From: Variovorax sp. Root411
Lineage (GTDB): Bacteria; Pseudomonadota; Gammaproteobacteria; Burkholderiales; Burkholderiaceae_C
DNA: 64,000 nucleotides
Direction: 5' to 3'
NCBI RefSeq assembly: GCF_001425205.1
Contig: NZ_LMDW01000018.1
Span: 178,077 to 242,076, forward strand
Position numbers and translations under genes: made by a program
In this document: in pieces, positions 40,925 through 49,975 of the stretch
Layout of the letters: each line of letters begins with the position of its first letter
Numbering within the stretch: the first letter of the stretch is position 1
The notes under the pieces: model-generated
The model's database searches: none
Seen by the model: only the letters and a program-made list of their open reading frames with translations
Told to the model about the DNA's origin: nothing

Positions 40925-41842
40925 ATGAGCAGCACTGTTGTTCTTGCCCAGTTGCTCAACGGGCTCCAGTACGGGGTCCTGTTGTTCCTGCTGGCGGCGG
41001 GGTTGACGCTGGTCTTCGGCATCATGAGCTTCGTCAACCTGGCGCACGGCTCGCTGTACATGATGGGCGCCTACTTCGCGGCAACGGCCTTCCAGTACAC
41101 GGGGTCGTTCGGATGGGCCGTCGCCGCGGCCATGGGCGGCTCGCTGCTGCTGGGCCTCGCGCTGGAGTTCGTGGCCGTGTCGCGGCTGTATCGCCGGGAC
41201 CATCTCGACCATGTGCTGGCCACCTTCGGTCTCGTGTTGTTCTTCAACGAGCTGGTGCGCATCATCTGGGGTTCGCAGCCCGTCTTCCTGCAAGTGCCCG
41301 AGTTCCTGAGCGGGGCCATCGACATCGGCGGGTTCAGCTACCCCTCCTACCGGATCGCCATCATCGTGGTCGGGCTGGTCGTCGCGGTCGGCTCCTGGCT
41401 GTTGATCAACAAGACCAAGGTCGGCATGCTGATCCGCGCCGGCGCCGTCAATCCCGCGATGGTGGCCGCGCTAGGCGTGAACATCCGCCTGCTGAATGCG
41501 ATGCTCTTCGCCGTCGGCGCGATGCTGGCGGGACTCGCCGGCGCGATGGCCGGACCGATCCTGTCGGTTCAATCGGGCATGGGCGAGTCGGTCCTCATCA
41601 CGACGCTGGTGGTCATTGTCATCGGCGGCATCGGCTCCGTGACCGGGGCTTTCTATTCCGCGCTGATCGTCGGCATCGTCGACACCATGGGGCGTGTGTT
41701 CCTGCCGTTCCTGCTGCGCCAGGTCACCGAGCGTTCCATTGCCGATGCGGCCGGGCCCGCGCTGGCTTCGATGCTGGTCTATCTGCTCATGGCCGTGGTG
41801 CTCGCGTGGCGCCCGCAAGGTCTTTTCCCAGCCAACAGGTAG
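40925..41842 (+). CDS. livH: Liv-type ABC transporter permease, LivH family
   Basis: 305 residues, very hydrophobic, about eight membrane helices. It has the LivH pattern: QLLNGLQYGVLLFLLAAGLT, FGIMSFVNLAHGSLYMMGAY and the C-terminal EAA-like section with VIVIGGIGSVTGAFYSALIV. It forms the inner-membrane channel with the LivM homologue encoded 4 bp downstream. Confidence 0.9.
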   Translation: MSSTVVLAQLLNGLQYGVLLFLLAAGLTLVFGIMSFVNLAHGSLYMMGAYFAATAFQYTGSFGWAVAAAMGGSLLLGLALEFVAVSRLYRRDHLDHVLATFGLVLFFNELVRIIWGSQPVFLQVPEFLSGAIDIGGFSYPSYRIAIIVVGLVVAVGSWLLINKTKVGMLIRAGAVNPAMVAALGVNIRLLNAMLFAVGAMLAGLAGAMAGPILSVQSGMGESVLITTLVVIVIGGIGSVTGAFYSALIVGIVDTMGRVFLPFLLRQVTERSIADAAGPALASMLVYLLMAVVLAWRPQGLFPANR

Positions 41843-41846
41843 TCCC

Positions 41847-42878
41847 ATGACCACACTTCTTTCCCGCCCAAGCACCTGGGTTCCGCTGCTGGTCTTGCTG
41901 TTGCTGGCGAGTGTGCCTTTCGTGGCGCAGGCCACCGGCGAGACCTTCTACATCGCCTTCTTCGCGCGCATCATCATCTACGCGATTGCCGCCTGCGCAC
42001 TCAATATCGCGCTGGGCTACGGCGGCCTGGTGAGCTTCGGCCATTCGCTGTTCCTCGGGCTCGGCGCCTACGCGGTCGGCCTGGCGTCGTTCCATGGGAT
42101 CGGCAGCGGCTGGGTCCACCTGCTGCTTTGCCTGGGCGCGTGCGGCCTGGTCGCGCTGGTCACCGGTGCGATCAGCCTTCGCACCAGCGGCATCGCCTTC
42201 ATTATGATCACGCTGGCCTTTGCGCAGATGGGCTACTTCCTGTTCGTCAGCCTGAAGAACTATGGCGGCGACGATGGCCTCTCGATCGCTCTCAGCAGCC
42301 GCTTCGGCCCCATCGACCTGTCGTCCGCGACCAGTGTCTATGTTGCGGCGTTCATCGTGCTGGTGCTCTCGATCTGGTGGCTGGCGCGCCTGCGCATCGC
42401 ACCGTTCGGCATGGTGATCCGCGGCGCCAAGCAGAACGCGCGCCGCGTGAGTGCCGCCGGCATTCCGGTGGTGCGCTACCGGCTGTTGGCGTACGTGATG
42501 TCCGGCATGTTGTGCGGCGTCGCGGGCCTGCTGCTGGCCAACCTCAACGCCTTTGCTTCCCCCAGCACGCTCGCCTGGTCCGTCTCGGGCGAGCTGATCG
42601 TGATCGTCGTCATCGGCGGATTGGGAACGGTTTTCGGGCCGCTGATGGGCGCATTGGTGTTCCTTGGCCTGGAAGAGGTCCTGAAAGGCTTCACGGAGCA
42701 CTGGATGGTCATCTTCGGGCCACTGATCGTGATCGTTGCGCTGCTGGGCAAGCGGGGCATCGTCGGCTTGCTGGAGCGCTTCGATGCGCGGCCACCGCCC
42801 GAAGCGTCCGCGTCGGTGCCTGCCGAAGACACAGCCACGGTACGCAATGCGATCTCCACACCGAAAGGATCCACATGA
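41847..42878 (+). CDS. livM: Liv-type ABC transporter permease, LivM family
   Basis: 343 residues from ATG 41847, four bases after livH. About nine to ten membrane helices. The LivM hallmarks are LNIALGYGGLVSFGHSLFLG and ELIVIVVIGGLGTVFGPLMGA. The hydrophilic C-terminal tail of about 35 residues ends in an Ala/Pro/Thr-rich stretch. Its stop overlaps the start of livG (ATGA). Confidence 0.9.
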   Translation: MTTLLSRPSTWVPLLVLLLLASVPFVAQATGETFYIAFFARIIIYAIAACALNIALGYGGLVSFGHSLFLGLGAYAVGLASFHGIGSGWVHLLLCLGACGLVALVTGAISLRTSGIAFIMITLAFAQMGYFLFVSLKNYGGDDGLSIALSSRFGPIDLSSATSVYVAAFIVLVLSIWWLARLRIAPFGMVIRGAKQNARRVSAAGIPVVRYRLLAYVMSGMLCGVAGLLLANLNAFASPSTLAWSVSGELIVIVVIGGLGTVFGPLMGALVFLGLEEVLKGFTEHWMVIFGPLIVIVALLGKRGIVGLLERFDARPPPEASASVPAEDTATVRNAISTPKGST

Positions 42879-43633
42879 TGCCGAGCGTCCTTCGCACCGA
42901 ATCTCTTACCAAGCGCTTTGGCGCACTGCTTGTCACCGACTCGGTGTCGCTCGACATCCACGAAGGCGAGCTTCACGCGATCATCGGCCCCAACGGCGCC
43001 GGCAAGACGACCCTCATCAACCAGCTGTCGGGCGAGCTTGCCGCGGACAGCGGCAGCGTGTGGTTCGGCGGCGCCGATGTCTCCGCGCTGCCCATCCACG
43101 AACGTGCCCAACGCGGCCTGCTGCGGTCCTACCAGATCACCTCGATCTTCGAGGATTTCAGCGTGATCGAGAACGCGACCTTCGCGGCGCTGGCCTCGCG
43201 CCGGCACGCCTTCCGCTTCTGGCAGCCCATGGCGGCGGACAGGCACGCGCGCCAGTCCGCCGAAGAGGCGCTTGCCGCCACCGGTCTGGCCAACCGCCTT
43301 CACGTGTCCGCCGGCGACCTCGGCTACGGCGAGCGCCGCCAGCTCGAGCTGGCCATGAGCCTGGCGGCCGGGCCCAAGTTCCTGTTGCTCGACGAGCCCA
43401 TGGCCGGCATGAGCGTGCAGGAATCCACCAGCGTGATTGCGCTGCTGCAGCAGCTGAAACGCCAGTACACGATCTTGCTGGTCGAGCACGACATGGATGC
43501 GGTGTTTGCCTTGGCCGACCGCATCAGCGTGCTGGTCTACGGAAAGATTTTGTTCACCGGCACGCCGGAAGAGATCCGCAACCACCCCGAAGTACGGGCT
43601 GTTTACCTGGGCGAAGAAGAGGCCGAAGCATGA
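42875..43633 (+). CDS. livG: Liv-type ABC transporter ATPase, LivG family
   Basis: 252 residues from ATG 42875, overlapping livM by 4 bp. Walker A GPNGAGKTT, signature LGYGERRQLELAMSLA and Walker B FLLLDEPMAGMS. The signature is of the L-x-Y-G-x-R-R type common in LivG proteins in place of LSGGQ. All ATPase residues look intact. It should pair with the LivF homologue encoded next. Confidence 0.9.
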   Translation: MMPSVLRTESLTKRFGALLVTDSVSLDIHEGELHAIIGPNGAGKTTLINQLSGELAADSGSVWFGGADVSALPIHERAQRGLLRSYQITSIFEDFSVIENATFAALASRRHAFRFWQPMAADRHARQSAEEALAATGLANRLHVSAGDLGYGERRQLELAMSLAAGPKFLLLDEPMAGMSVQESTSVIALLQQLKRQYTILLVEHDMDAVFALADRISVLVYGKILFTGTPEEIRNHPEVRAVYLGEEEAEA

Positions 43634-44343
43634 GCGAATTTCTATCGGTCCAAGGCGTGCAGGCCTCCTACGGCCATGCGCAGGCGCTGTTCGACATCTC
43701 CTTCGCGGTCGGCACGGGCGAGGTCGTCACCCTGCTCGGCCGCAATGGCATGGGCCGCTCGACCACGGTCAAGTGCCTGTTCGGCATGCTGCCGGTTTCG
43801 GCCGGCAGCATCTCGGTGGGCGGCACCCGCGTGGACAGCCTGCCCTCGCACCGCATCGCGCGCCACGGCCTCGCGCTGGTGCCCGAGGGTCGCCAGGTCT
43901 TTCCCAACCTCACGGTGGAAGAAAACCTGGTCGCCACCGCGCGCGACAACAAGAAGGGGAGCGGCGAACGCTGGAGCTTGCACCGCGTCTATGAGTTCTT
44001 TCCTCGCCTCAAGGAGCGGCGCGGCAATCTCGGCTCGCAGCTCTCGGGCGGCGAGCAGCAGATGCTCGCCATCGGCCGCGCATTGATGACGAACCCGCGA
44101 CTGCTGGTGCTCGACGAGGCCACCGAGGGCCTCGCGCCACTGATACGCAACGAGATCTGGCGCTCGCTCGCCGATCTCAAGCGCGACGGGCTGTCGCAGA
44201 TCGTCATCGACAAGAACGTCAAGTCCTTGCTGAACCTGGCGGATCGTCACTTCGTGATCGAAAAAGGGCGCGTGGTCTGGCAAGGCAACTCCACCGAACT
44301 GCGCGCGCAGCCCCAGATCGTTCATCAGTATCTGGGCGTGTAA
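43630..44343 (+). CDS. livF: Liv-type ABC transporter ATPase, LivF family, with Walker A Lys to Arg
   Basis: 237 residues from ATG 43630, overlapping livG by 4 bp. Signature LSGGEQQMLAIGRAL and Walker B LLVLDEATEGLAP are normal. Walker A reads GRNGMGRST, so the nucleotide-binding lysine of G-x2-G-x-G-K-S/T is an arginine (codon CGC at 43762-43764 region). The rest of the domain is intact (DKNVKSLLNLADRHFVIEKG near the C-terminus). It may still work as the less active half of a heterodimer with LivG. The gene closes the transporter operon; the MarR gene lies 48 bp further on the opposite strand. Confidence 0.88.
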   Translation: MSEFLSVQGVQASYGHAQALFDISFAVGTGEVVTLLGRNGMGRSTTVKCLFGMLPVSAGSISVGGTRVDSLPSHRIARHGLALVPEGRQVFPNLTVEENLVATARDNKKGSGERWSLHRVYEFFPRLKERRGNLGSQLSGGEQQMLAIGRALMTNPRLLVLDEATEGLAPLIRNEIWRSLADLKRDGLSQIVIDKNVKSLLNLADRHFVIEKGRVVWQGNSTELRAQPQIVHQYLGV

Positions 44344-44391
44344 AGGCCCATTGATCCTCGCCCCCCGACCGACGGGGGTCGAAGTGCGCCC

Positions 44392-44868
44392 TCAGGGCTC
44401 CCCGCCCGAGCCCGCGTAGCTGGCAAGCGCAGCCAGCACGACGGCCAGCTGGTCCTCACCCACCTCCCTCGACATCTCGCGCTGGGCCTGCGCCACGGCG
44501 CGGCCGAAATCCTTCAGCCAACTTTCACCGGCCGGCGTAAATCGGACGATGCGCACGCGCTTGTCCGTGGGATCGGCCAGCCGCTCGACGAGCCCGATCG
44601 ATTCGCATTGGTCGATCAGTTCCGTCATCGCCGCGTTCGTCATTGCAGCGCGCCGGGCGAGTTCGGTGATGCGCGTCCCGTCGATGTCGAGGTGGCGCGT
44701 GAGATTGACGTGCGAGCGGCGCGTCTGCGCATGGCCGCGCTCGACCATCAGCGACATGACGCGCTCCTCGAAGCGGCGAAGCGCGCTGCTGAGCAGGCGT
44801 CCGACGTTGTCGGTGCGCCAGCCCTCGTCGACGCGCGCTCCCTTCTCGGGTGTAGGGGGATTCCTCAA
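44392..44868 (-). CDS. MarR-family regulator
   Basis: 158 residues. Winged helix of the MarR type: LDIDGTRITELARRAAMTNA, AMTELIDQCESIGLVERLAD, PTDKRVRIVRFTPAGESWL (the D-x-R-x-R wing). It is divergent from the FAD monooxygenase gene, and the palindrome TTAGGTAACCTAA stands between them, so it probably represses the hydroxyquinol genes until a phenolic ligand binds. The gene lies between two catabolic operons. Confidence 0.88.
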   Translation of the reverse strand: MRNPPTPEKGARVDEGWRTDNVGRLLSSALRRFEERVMSLMVERGHAQTRRSHVNLTRHLDIDGTRITELARRAAMTNAAMTELIDQCESIGLVERLADPTDKRVRIVRFTPAGESWLKDFGRAVAQAQREMSREVGEDQLAVVLAALASYAGSGGEP

Positions 44869-44889
44869 AGCTTTGCAATCCTGAAGTAT

Positions 44890-44902
44890 TTAGGTAACCT
44901 AA
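44890..44902. promoter_or_regulatory. Palindromic operator for the MarR protein
   Basis: TTAGGT-A-ACCTAA is a perfect 6-bp dyad around one base, located 22 bp upstream of the marR start and about 50 bp upstream of the monooxygenase start. The form and place are those of MarR operators. The surrounding sequence is the only AT-rich stretch in the region and probably contains both promoters. Confidence 0.6.
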
Positions 44903-44953
44903 GCATCTATGCGGAGCCATCGCTTCGCCGGCGATGCCGAGCCCATACGGCCC

Positions 44954-46672
44954 ATGTCCATGACCCATTCCACCAATACTACGGCCCCCGCGCAGCCATG
45001 TTCGCTGGAGACAGAAATCCTGATCGCGGGCGGCGGCCCGTGCGGCCTCATGCTCGCCAACGAGCTCGGCCGCCGGGGCATCCGCTGCCTGCTGGTCGAT
45101 GCGAAGCCGGGAACCGCCTTCAACCCGCAGGCCAATGCCACCCAGGCGCGCACGATGGAGCACTTTCGCCGGCTGGGCTTCGCGCACGAGATCCGGCGCC
45201 TGGGCCTGCCGGCCGACCACCCGACCGACATTGCCTACTTCACGCGCTACACGGGCCATGAACTGGCGCGCATCCATTTGCCGACGGCGGCGGAGGCCAC
45301 CGAGAAGATCAAGGCGATGACCGGTTCGTGGAGCGCTGCCGAACTGCCGCACCGCGTCTCGCAGAAGTTTGTGGAGGCGGCGCTGCGCGGACATGCCGAG
45401 GCGTGGCCCATGGCCGACGTACGCTACGGCTGGCGGCTGGAACGCTTCGCCGACACCGGCGACGGCATCGATGCGTGCATCCGCCCTGCGGACGGCGGCG
45501 CCCCGGTGGAGGTGAAGGCCAGGTTCCTCGTCGGGGCCGACGGCCCGCGCAGCATCGTGCGCAGCGAGCTCGGCATCGAATGGGGCGGCGTCACCGGCAT
45601 CCAGCGCGATTTCATGGGCGGCAAGATGTTCGCCATCTACCTGCGGTCTGCGCAATTCATCTCGGCGCTGACGCATCCCAAGGCCTGGATGTACGTGGCG
45701 GTCAATCATGAGCGGCGTGCCTTCATGGCCTCCGTGGACGGCGTTGCCGAGTACGCTTTTCACGCGGCCGTGCATCCGCACGAGAACCCGGAGACCTGGA
45801 CCGAGGCCGATGCGCGCCGCATCTTCGCGCAGACGGTCGGCGTGGACGTGCCGATCGAGGTCCTGTCGATGGGCGTCTGGCAGGCCGGCCACGCCCTCGT
45901 TGCCAAACAGTTCCAGCGCGGCCGCGTGTTCATTGCGGGGGATGCGGCCCATCTGTTCACGCCTACCGGCGGCCTCGGCTACAACACCGCGGTCGAAGAC
46001 GCGGTGAACCTGGGCTGGAAGCTGGCCGCCGTGCTGCGCGGGCAGGCGCCCGACACGCTGCTGGAAAGCTACGAGGCGGAGCGCCGTCCGCTGGCCGAGC
46101 GCAACACAGGCTATGCGAGACGATTCGCCGATTCGGTCGGCCTGTTCGCTGCGAGTCCCGAACTCGAAGAAGACTCGCCCCGCGGGGATGCCGAGCGCCG
46201 CGCCGCCGCCGAGCATCTGGACGCGCACGCACGGCTCGAGTTCAACATCCCCGGCGTCACTTTCGGCGGGCGCTACGACGGCTCGCCGGTGATCGTGTCC
46301 GATGGCACGGCGGCGCCGCCCGACGAGCCCAATCGCTACGTTCCCACCGCCTGCCCTGGCGGCCGGCCGCCGCATGCCTGGCTGGAAGACGGTCGTTCGC
46401 TGTTCGATCTTTTCGGACGCGACTGGACGGTGCTCGCACTCGGTTCGGCGCCGCCCGACACAGCACCGTTCGAGGCGCTTGCGCACGCGCGCGGCCTGGA
46501 CCTGCGCGTCGTGCGGCTTGCAGAGCGAGTGCTGCGCGATTTGTACGAAGCACCGCTCGTGCTGATTCGCCCCGACCAGATCGTCGCCTGGCGCGGCAGT
46601 TCCGCCGACGACGCGCAGGCCGTATTCGACCAGGCCACGGGCCACCATCCCCTTCAGGAGAACCACCCATGA
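44954..46672 (+). CDS. FAD-dependent aromatic monooxygenase (PheA/TfdB type)
   Basis: 572 residues from ATG 44954; an ATG at 44909 is also in frame. Motifs of group A flavin hydroxylases are complete: GGGPCGLMLANELGRRG (GxGxxG), the ADGPRS segment (DG motif, read GADGPRSIVRSELG) and GDAAHLFTPTGGLGYNTAVED (GD motif). The C-terminal thioredoxin-like domain of the phenol hydroxylase subgroup (WTVLALGSAPPDTAPFEAL) follows. It overlaps the hydroxyquinol dioxygenase gene by 4 bp, so the expected product is hydroxyquinol, which makes resorcinol, 4-hydroxyresorcinol precursors or a 2,4-dihydroxybenzoate-type acid the likely substrate. Exact substrate unknown. Confidence 0.85.
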   Translation: MSMTHSTNTTAPAQPCSLETEILIAGGGPCGLMLANELGRRGIRCLLVDAKPGTAFNPQANATQARTMEHFRRLGFAHEIRRLGLPADHPTDIAYFTRYTGHELARIHLPTAAEATEKIKAMTGSWSAAELPHRVSQKFVEAALRGHAEAWPMADVRYGWRLERFADTGDGIDACIRPADGGAPVEVKARFLVGADGPRSIVRSELGIEWGGVTGIQRDFMGGKMFAIYLRSAQFISALTHPKAWMYVAVNHERRAFMASVDGVAEYAFHAAVHPHENPETWTEADARRIFAQTVGVDVPIEVLSMGVWQAGHALVAKQFQRGRVFIAGDAAHLFTPTGGLGYNTAVEDAVNLGWKLAAVLRGQAPDTLLESYEAERRPLAERNTGYARRFADSVGLFAASPELEEDSPRGDAERRAAAEHLDAHARLEFNIPGVTFGGRYDGSPVIVSDGTAAPPDEPNRYVPTACPGGRPPHAWLEDGRSLFDLFGRDWTVLALGSAPPDTAPFEALAHARGLDLRVVRLAERVLRDLYEAPLVLIRPDQIVAWRGSSADDAQAVFDQATGHHPLQENHP

Positions 46673-47538
46673 AACCTCTCGATTCGTTCACCATCACCGA
46701 GGCCGTGCACGAGTCGATGGATCGATGCCCCGATGCGCGGCTGCGCACCGTGATGGCCAGCCTGGTGCGTCATCTGCACGACTTCGCCCGCGAGGTGAAG
46801 CTCACCGAGGACGAGTGGTGGCGCGGTATCCGGTTTCTTGCCGACGCGGGGCACATCACCGACGACAAGCGGCAGGAGTTCATTCTGCTGTCGGACGTGC
46901 TCGGACTGTCCACGCTGGTCATGGCTCAGAACAACACCAAGCCGGCGGGCTGCACCGAGGCCACCGTCTTCGGGCCCTTCTTCGTCGAGGGCGCACCCAG
47001 GGTCGAACACGGCGCCGACATCGCCAATGGCGCCAAGGGCACGCCCTGCTTCGTGCAGGGCCGGGTCACCGGGCCGGACGGGAAACCCGTTTCTCACGCG
47101 CTGCTCGATGTCTGGCAGGCCGACGAAGAAGGTTTCTACGACGTGCAGAAACCCGACCCATCGCTCTCCGAGCACCGGGCCCGGGCCCAGCTGCGCACCG
47201 ATGCCGATGGTCGCTACCACTTTCGCTCCATCGTGGCGCATGAGTACCCGATTCCGCATGATGGCCCGGTGGGCGCCATGCTCGATGCGCTCGGCCGCCA
47301 TCCGTGGCGTCCGGCGCACCTGCATTTCATGATCCAGGCGGAGGGCTACGAGCGCTTGATCACCCATGTGTTCCGCCGCGGCGGGCGCTATCTCGAATCC
47401 GACGCGGTCTTCGGCGTGCGCCCGAGCCTCATCGCCGATTGGGACCGCCACGAAACCGGCGATCCTTCCAAGCCTCCGGTCTACTACACGCTGGACTACG
47501 ACTTCGTGTTGACCCGCAGCACACCGTTGGCGGACTGA
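46669..47538 (+). CDS. Hydroxyquinol 1,2-dioxygenase
   Basis: 289 residues. An intradiol dioxygenase: N-terminal helical dimerisation domain, then GPFFVEGAPRVEHGADI, the iron tyrosine in LLDVWQADEEGFYDV, a second ligand tyrosine in HEYPIPHDGPVG and the His pair in RPAHLHFMI. The G-x-F-Y-D-V-Q motif and the H-x-H-F-M-I pattern are typical of hydroxyquinol over catechol dioxygenases. It opens 1,2,4-trihydroxybenzene to maleylacetate. It is translationally coupled to the monooxygenase (ATGA) and followed by the broken maleylacetate reductase 3 bp downstream. Confidence 0.9.
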   Translation: MKPLDSFTITEAVHESMDRCPDARLRTVMASLVRHLHDFAREVKLTEDEWWRGIRFLADAGHITDDKRQEFILLSDVLGLSTLVMAQNNTKPAGCTEATVFGPFFVEGAPRVEHGADIANGAKGTPCFVQGRVTGPDGKPVSHALLDVWQADEEGFYDVQKPDPSLSEHRARAQLRTDADGRYHFRSIVAHEYPIPHDGPVGAMLDALGRHPWRPAHLHFMIQAEGYERLITHVFRRGGRYLESDAVFGVRPSLIADWDRHETGDPSKPPVYYTLDYDFVLTRSTPLAD

Positions 47539-47541
47539 ACG

Positions 47542-48290
47542 ATGGAGCGCCTGTCCTTCACCTACCAATGCGCGCCGGCCCGAGTCGTGTTCGGACGCGG
47601 CAGTCTGAGCCGCCACGAAGAGGAACTGCTTGCCTTGAACGTGCGGCGTGCGCTGGTGCTGTGCACGCCAGAGCAGCGCGAAACCGCGGAGTCGGTCGCG
47701 GGGCGGCTGGGCGCGCGCGGCCGGCATCTTCGACCGTGCCGTCATGCACGTGCCGATCGAAACCGCGCGCGAAGCCGTGGCCCACGCTCGGTCGGTGCAC
47801 GCCGATGGCATGGTCGCCGTCGGCGGCGGCTCGACCATTGGCCTGGGCAAGGCCATCGCGCCTGGAGCACTCGCTTCCCATCTTGGCCATTCCCACCACC
47901 TACGCGGGCAGCGAGATGACGTCCATTTACGGCATCACCGAGGATGGCATAGAAGACCGGCCGCGACGCACGGGTGTTGCCGCACGCCGAGACCCACACT
48001 GTGATGCTGCCGCACACGCTGGCCTACAACGCCCCGGACGCCATGTCGCGTGCGGCACGAGCGCTCGACACTGTCGAGAACCGCGTGCCGCAGGCGATCT
48101 GCGATCTCATGCGTGCTGCCCGCGCACCGCTGGCGCTGAAGGAACTCGGCCTGCCGGCGGAGTCTCTCGACCGCGTGGCCGATCTGGCCGTGCAGAACCC
48201 TTATCCCAACCCGCGGCCTCTGGACCGCGCCGCACTTTTCTCATACGACCAGTGCAGTTGCGGCTTAGCCCCGCCGCTATTTGTCGATTG
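47542..48290 (+). pseudogene. Maleylacetate reductase, decayed
   Basis: Starts well (MERLSFTYQCAPARVVFGRG, an iron-ADH family maleylacetate reductase start) but changes frame three times: near 47715 (continues as AAGIFDRAVMHVP), near 47868 (continues as LEHSLPILAIPTTYAGSEMT) and near 47950 (continues as KTGRDARVLP). Each is explained by one extra base. After RVLP the sequence jumps to HAETHTVMLPHTLAYN, so roughly 100 central codons including the metal-binding histidines are deleted, apparently between short TTGCCGC repeats. The C-terminus is also replaced after DRAALF. The enzyme cannot be made, so maleylacetate from the preceding genes would need another reductase elsewhere. Confidence 0.88.
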
Positions 48291-48825
48291 ACGATTGATA
48301 GGTGACGCCGTACTGCGCAGACAGATCCACGACACGCTTCATGTCACGCGGCACGGCGAGCCCTTCGTTTGCCACCGCGATGAACAGTTCCTCAAGCCCC
48401 CCTGGCAGGCAAAAAAGAATGTGCTCGCCCTCCACGTCGCTGACGTTGCGATACTGGTGCACCATTCCTTTGTGCTGTTGTACCAGCGTCCCAGCCGGTG
48501 CTTCGATCGCTCGTTCGCCCTTCTGCCAGAAACGGTAGTGACCCCGCAGAATGAGAAAAACCTCATCCTCGTGGGTATGGACATGGGCCGGCGGACCTCC
48601 ACCGGGCTGCGAGATAACGCGGGTAGCGGACATCGTTCCGCCGGTTGAGGCGGTCGTCACCTCCACCTTCATCCGGAGCCCGAACGCCGAGAACCAGGGG
48701 CTTTCTCCGTCCATCGCATGCGCCTCCTTGGCCAGGGACGGCGGCATCATGAAGACGGAGGCGGATGCAGCGAGAGCACCTAGCACCGATCGGCGATCAA
48801 GATTGCGTAGAGCAGGGGCTTTCAC
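48277..48825 (-). CDS. Exported cupin protein
   Basis: 182 residues from a GTG at 48825 whose bases overlap the hydrolase stop (GTGA). A Tat-like signal (NLDRRSVLGALAASASVF) is followed by a small cupin: PPAHVHTHEDEVFLILRG with the metal ligands His/His/Glu, and a third histidine in GMVHQYRN. It is the last gene of the minus-strand operon led by the dehydrogenase at 54865. Function unknown; cupins of this size include dioxygenases and isomerases. Its 3' end overlaps the tail of the maleylacetate reductase pseudogene. Confidence 0.8.
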   Translation of the reverse strand: MKAPALRNLDRRSVLGALAASASVFMMPPSLAKEAHAMDGESPWFSAFGLRMKVEVTTASTGGTMSATRVISQPGGGPPAHVHTHEDEVFLILRGHYRFWQKGERAIEAPAGTLVQQHKGMVHQYRNVSDVEGEHILFCLPGGLEELFIAVANEGLAVPRDMKRVVDLSAQYGVTYQSSIDK

Positions 48826-49838
48826 CTGTTTGTTTCCTCGCTGAAAAACTTGGTCATCTGCTCGACCAAAGTCTGGGGGCATTCCGTCGCAAGCCAGTGC
48901 CCACAGTTCTGGATCACACCACCACGCACCTGCTTGCCGGCCGCCTCCATCTGCTGCAACAGAATCGGGCCTACGCCCATGCTGCCTCCCAGCGCCAGAA
49001 CAGGCATTTCCAGTTTGTTGCCTTCCAGCCAGCTAGCGTTGCGCTTCGCGTCGGCCGCAATGGTGCGAAACATGCCGAGCCCGCCTCGAACGGCCCCAGG
49101 TTCCGAATACGCCTTGACCACCGCATCCATGTCCGCATCGACGGCTTCGATGTTCACCGCAAAGTTGCGGATGAACCAGGAAAAGTACGTACGCTCTTTA
49201 CCCTGGATCAGGGCCTCCGGGAGATCCGGCACGTTGTAGAAACTCCAGTGCCAGAGACGACTGTCCTTGGTGAGCAGATCCCAAGGCGGAATGCCCGGAA
49301 CAACACAATCCAGCATCACGAGCTTGGTCACCCGGCCGGGATGGCGGGCAGCGAGTTCGAAGCCAACGTGCGCGCCGAGATCGTGGCCGACAACCAGTGC
49401 GCTCTTGACACCCAGTTGATCCATCAGTTCGAGCATGTCCCTCGCCACCGTTTCCCGATCGTACCCGGCCAACGGCCTGGAAGAGTCGCCCATCCCCCGC
49501 AGATCCGGCGCAATGACTGTGTATCGAGTGGAGAGCATTGGAATGACGTGATGCCAAGCGTAGGAGGTGTTCGCCCAGCCGTGTAGCAACAGGATCACGG
49601 GCCCTTTCCCTGCCCGGAGGTAGTGCAGGCGCACGCCGTTGACAATCGTCATGCGATGGCTTCCGCCGGGATTTGAATCTTCCTTGGATGGAATCGATAT
49701 CGACCGAGTCCCATCGCCGCCTGACGCGATCTGCGCATTCACGCCACCACTGCCAACACAAGCGCTTGCCACAACGATCATGACCATCACCACCTTGAAT
49801 GCGCCGTCCAATGCACGGCATCTCTCTCTTAAACGCAC
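48822..49838 (-). CDS. Alpha/beta hydrolase, epoxide-hydrolase/dehalogenase type, exported
   Basis: 338 residues from a GTG at 49838 with AAGGAG 7 bp upstream. N-terminal hydrophobic signal (GAFKVVMVMIVVASACVGSGG). The hydrolase core begins near residue 95: LLLHGWANTSYAWH (oxyanion HGW), nucleophile elbow VVGHDLGAHVGFEL with Asp as nucleophile, and catalytic His in QNCGHWLATE. An Asp nucleophile points to an epoxide hydrolase or haloacid/haloalkane dehalogenase in place of a serine esterase. It overlaps the cupin gene by 4 bp. An exported version of this family is unusual. Confidence 0.82.
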   Translation of the reverse strand: MRLRERCRALDGAFKVVMVMIVVASACVGSGGVNAQIASGGDGTRSISIPSKEDSNPGGSHRMTIVNGVRLHYLRAGKGPVILLLHGWANTSYAWHHVIPMLSTRYTVIAPDLRGMGDSSRPLAGYDRETVARDMLELMDQLGVKSALVVGHDLGAHVGFELAARHPGRVTKLVMLDCVVPGIPPWDLLTKDSRLWHWSFYNVPDLPEALIQGKERTYFSWFIRNFAVNIEAVDADMDAVVKAYSEPGAVRGGLGMFRTIAADAKRNASWLEGNKLEMPVLALGGSMGVGPILLQQMEAAGKQVRGGVIQNCGHWLATECPQTLVEQMTKFFSEETNR

Positions 49839-49975
49839 CTTTTGTCTCCTTGTTTGAGGTTGATTTTTTGGACTTCCCGGCTGCCGCTTCTCTGGCAGCC
49901 AACCACCGTTACCCCGTAAAGTGAGTGCCAAGCGGAAAAACGGGCTCTGCAGGCGCGCTTTTCCGTCTCGCTTTC

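Noticed and set aside
38340..40928. Plus-strand frame of about 862 codons running through gentisate dioxygenase and the binding protein in another phase
   Set aside because: Arg-rich and without domain signatures; both underlying genes are clear in their own frame.
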